Shown: one piece after another, positions 5,260 through 5,802 of the stretch | How the letters are laid out: each line of letters opens with the position of its first letter | Numbering within the stretch: the stretch's first letter is position 1 | NCBI GenBank assembly: GCA_021157665.1 | Contig: JAGGWE010000181.1 | Location: 1-5,802, forward strand | DNA from: Sulfurimonas sp. | GTDB lineage: Bacteria; Campylobacterota; Campylobacteria; Campylobacterales; Sulfurimonadaceae | Length of the DNA: 5,802 nucleotides | Direction: 5' to 3' | Program-made: the position numbers and the translations under genes | Notes under the pieces: model-generated | The model's input: the letters and a program-made list of their open reading frames with translations, nothing else | The model's database searches: none | Told to the model about the DNA's origin: nothing

Positions 5260-5277
5260 ATATAATCGCAATTATAT
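5260..5277. promoter_or_regulatory. Divergent mirror-image -10 boxes for panC and prfB
   Basis: ATATAAT (5260-5266) and ATTATAT (5271-5277) are a perfect 7-base inverted repeat around CGCA. The left arm gives TATAAT on the plus strand (5261-5266), predicting a prfB start near 5273 and a leader of about 22 bases. The right arm gives TATAAT on the minus strand (5271-5276), predicting a panC start near 5264 and a leader of about 20 bases. Neither has a recognisable -35. The two polymerase footprints would overlap fully. Both leaders have sensible lengths with a ribosome site, which supports the reading. Confidence 0.55.
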
Positions 5278-5294
5278 AACAAATAGGTTTATTT

Positions 5295-5802
5295 ATGGAT
5301 AACTACGAATACACAGAACTTTTAAAAAACATCACTATCAAGATTGGAAATATTACAGGTGTTGTTGAACCTGATAAAATTAAGCTAAGACTAAAAGAGA
5401 TTGAAGAACTTGAAAATGACCAAGAGTTTTGGAACGATGCTTCTTATGCTGCAAAAATCCAAAAAGAAAAAACTCAAATCCAGCGAAAACTAGATAAATA
5501 TAACCTCGCAAATAACTCTGTAACTGATGCAGTTGAACTTTATGAGATGGCAAAAGAGGAAAATGATGAAGAATCAATCCAAAGCTTGTATGATGATGCA
5601 CCAACTCTAGAAAATCAAATCAGAGCAATGGAGATAGAGGTTCTACTAAGTGGCGAAAGTGATTCAAATAATGCTATTTTATCCATCCATCCAGGGGCTG
5701 GAGGAACAGAGAGTCAAGACTGGGCAGAGATGCTTTTAAGAATGTATAAAAGATGGGCTGAAAGACGAGGTTTCTCAGTTGAGATTCTTGATTATCAAAA
5801 AG
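5295..5802 (+). CDS. prfB: Peptide chain release factor 2 (RF2), N-terminal part (runs off right edge)
   Basis: RF2 reads UGA and UAA stop codons and triggers peptide release on the ribosome. The first 169 residues are present: a charged, helical domain 1 (about 1-115, with EFWND at 44-48 and many Glu/Lys residues) and the start of the core, with the class I signature HPGAGGTESQDWAEMLLRMY (132-151) and RWAERRGF (153-160). GGTES-QDW marks RF2; RF1 has GGDEA in the same place. The codon-recognition SPF loop and the catalytic GGQ lie beyond the window. The ATG at 5295 has AGGT six bases upstream. The frame is open with no in-frame UGA, so the programmed +1 frameshift that controls prfB in many bacteria is absent. 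It is divergent from panC. Confidence 0.95.
   Translation, partial: MDNYEYTELLKNITIKIGNITGVVEPDKIKLRLKEIEELENDQEFWNDASYAAKIQKEKTQIQRKLDKYNLANNSVTDAVELYEMAKEENDEESIQSLYDDAPTLENQIRAMEIEVLLSGESDSNNAILSIHPGAGGTESQDWAEMLLRMYKRWAERRGFSVEILDYQK

Noticed and set aside
4966..5265. Open frame of 99 codons on the plus strand
   Set aside because: It is the complement of the conserved N-terminal half of panC and looks like no known protein.
5244..5282. Longer panC start at 5282 (13 extra residues)
   Set aside because: The extra residues do not match the usual start of PanC, and the extension would cover the predicted panC transcription start and -10 box.
5380..5604. Open frame of 74 codons on the minus strand
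   Set aside because: It is the antisense of the RF2 helical domain; the His- and Phe-rich translation is an artefact of Glu/Lys-rich codons.
1..5802. CRISPR array, tRNA or rRNA genes, insertion sequence ends, attachment sites
   Set aside because: I looked for regular repeats, cloverleaf-like segments and long terminal inverted repeats on both strands and saw none.

Overview
The window is AT-rich DNA that most likely comes from a member of the Campylobacterota (formerly Epsilonproteobacteria). The strongest sign is the run flgB-flgC-fliE-ftsI. A penicillin-binding protein directly downstream of the three proximal-rod genes is the arrangement known in Helicobacter pylori and Campylobacter jejuni, whereas most Proteobacteria keep ftsI in the division/cell-wall cluster. 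A sigma-54 promoter in front of the rod genes fits the same group. I cannot name the genus; a free-living Sulfurimonas/Sulfurovum/Arcobacter-type organism is plausible but is inference.

Layout. (1) Positions 1-1315, all on the minus strand, form an accessory block. In transcription order it holds a Uma2-family putative nuclease (767-1315), a small antitoxin (464-715), an overlapping MazF/PemK-type toxin (142-480) and, at the left edge, the first codons of a gene starting MKRAGFTM, the N-terminus of a prepilin or pseudopilin. (2) Positions 1316-1418 are a divergent control region with a -10 box for the Uma2 gene on the minus strand and a clear sigma-54 promoter (TGGAAC-N5-TTGCT) for the flagellar operon on the plus strand. 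(3) Positions 1419-4445 hold flgB, flgC, fliE and ftsI on the plus strand, packed with gaps of 1, 16 and 7 bases. (4) panC (4422-5243) is on the minus strand, and its 3' end overlaps the ftsI 3' end by 24 bases. (5) prfB (release factor 2) starts at 5295 on the plus strand and runs off the right edge. It is divergent from panC, and a small A/T palindrome between them supplies a -10 hexamer to each strand.

How the parts work together. FlgB, FlgC and FliE build the MS-ring/rod junction of the flagellar basal body and are expected to be switched on by RpoN. FtsI is the division transpeptidase and must be made all the time. A sigma-70-like promoter candidate inside flgC (TTGGGC, 17-base spacer, TGCTATAAT) could give ftsI expression independent of flagellar control. 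The toxin-antitoxin pair probably regulates itself from its own promoter. PanC (pantothenate/CoA synthesis) and RF2 (translation termination) are core functions.

I found no convincing undescribed multi-gene system. The most useful points are the regulatory sites, the prepilin start at the edge, and the pairing of a MazF-type toxin with a Phd/YefM-looking antitoxin. No stretch longer than 300 bases lacks a gene; the longest gap is 27-141.
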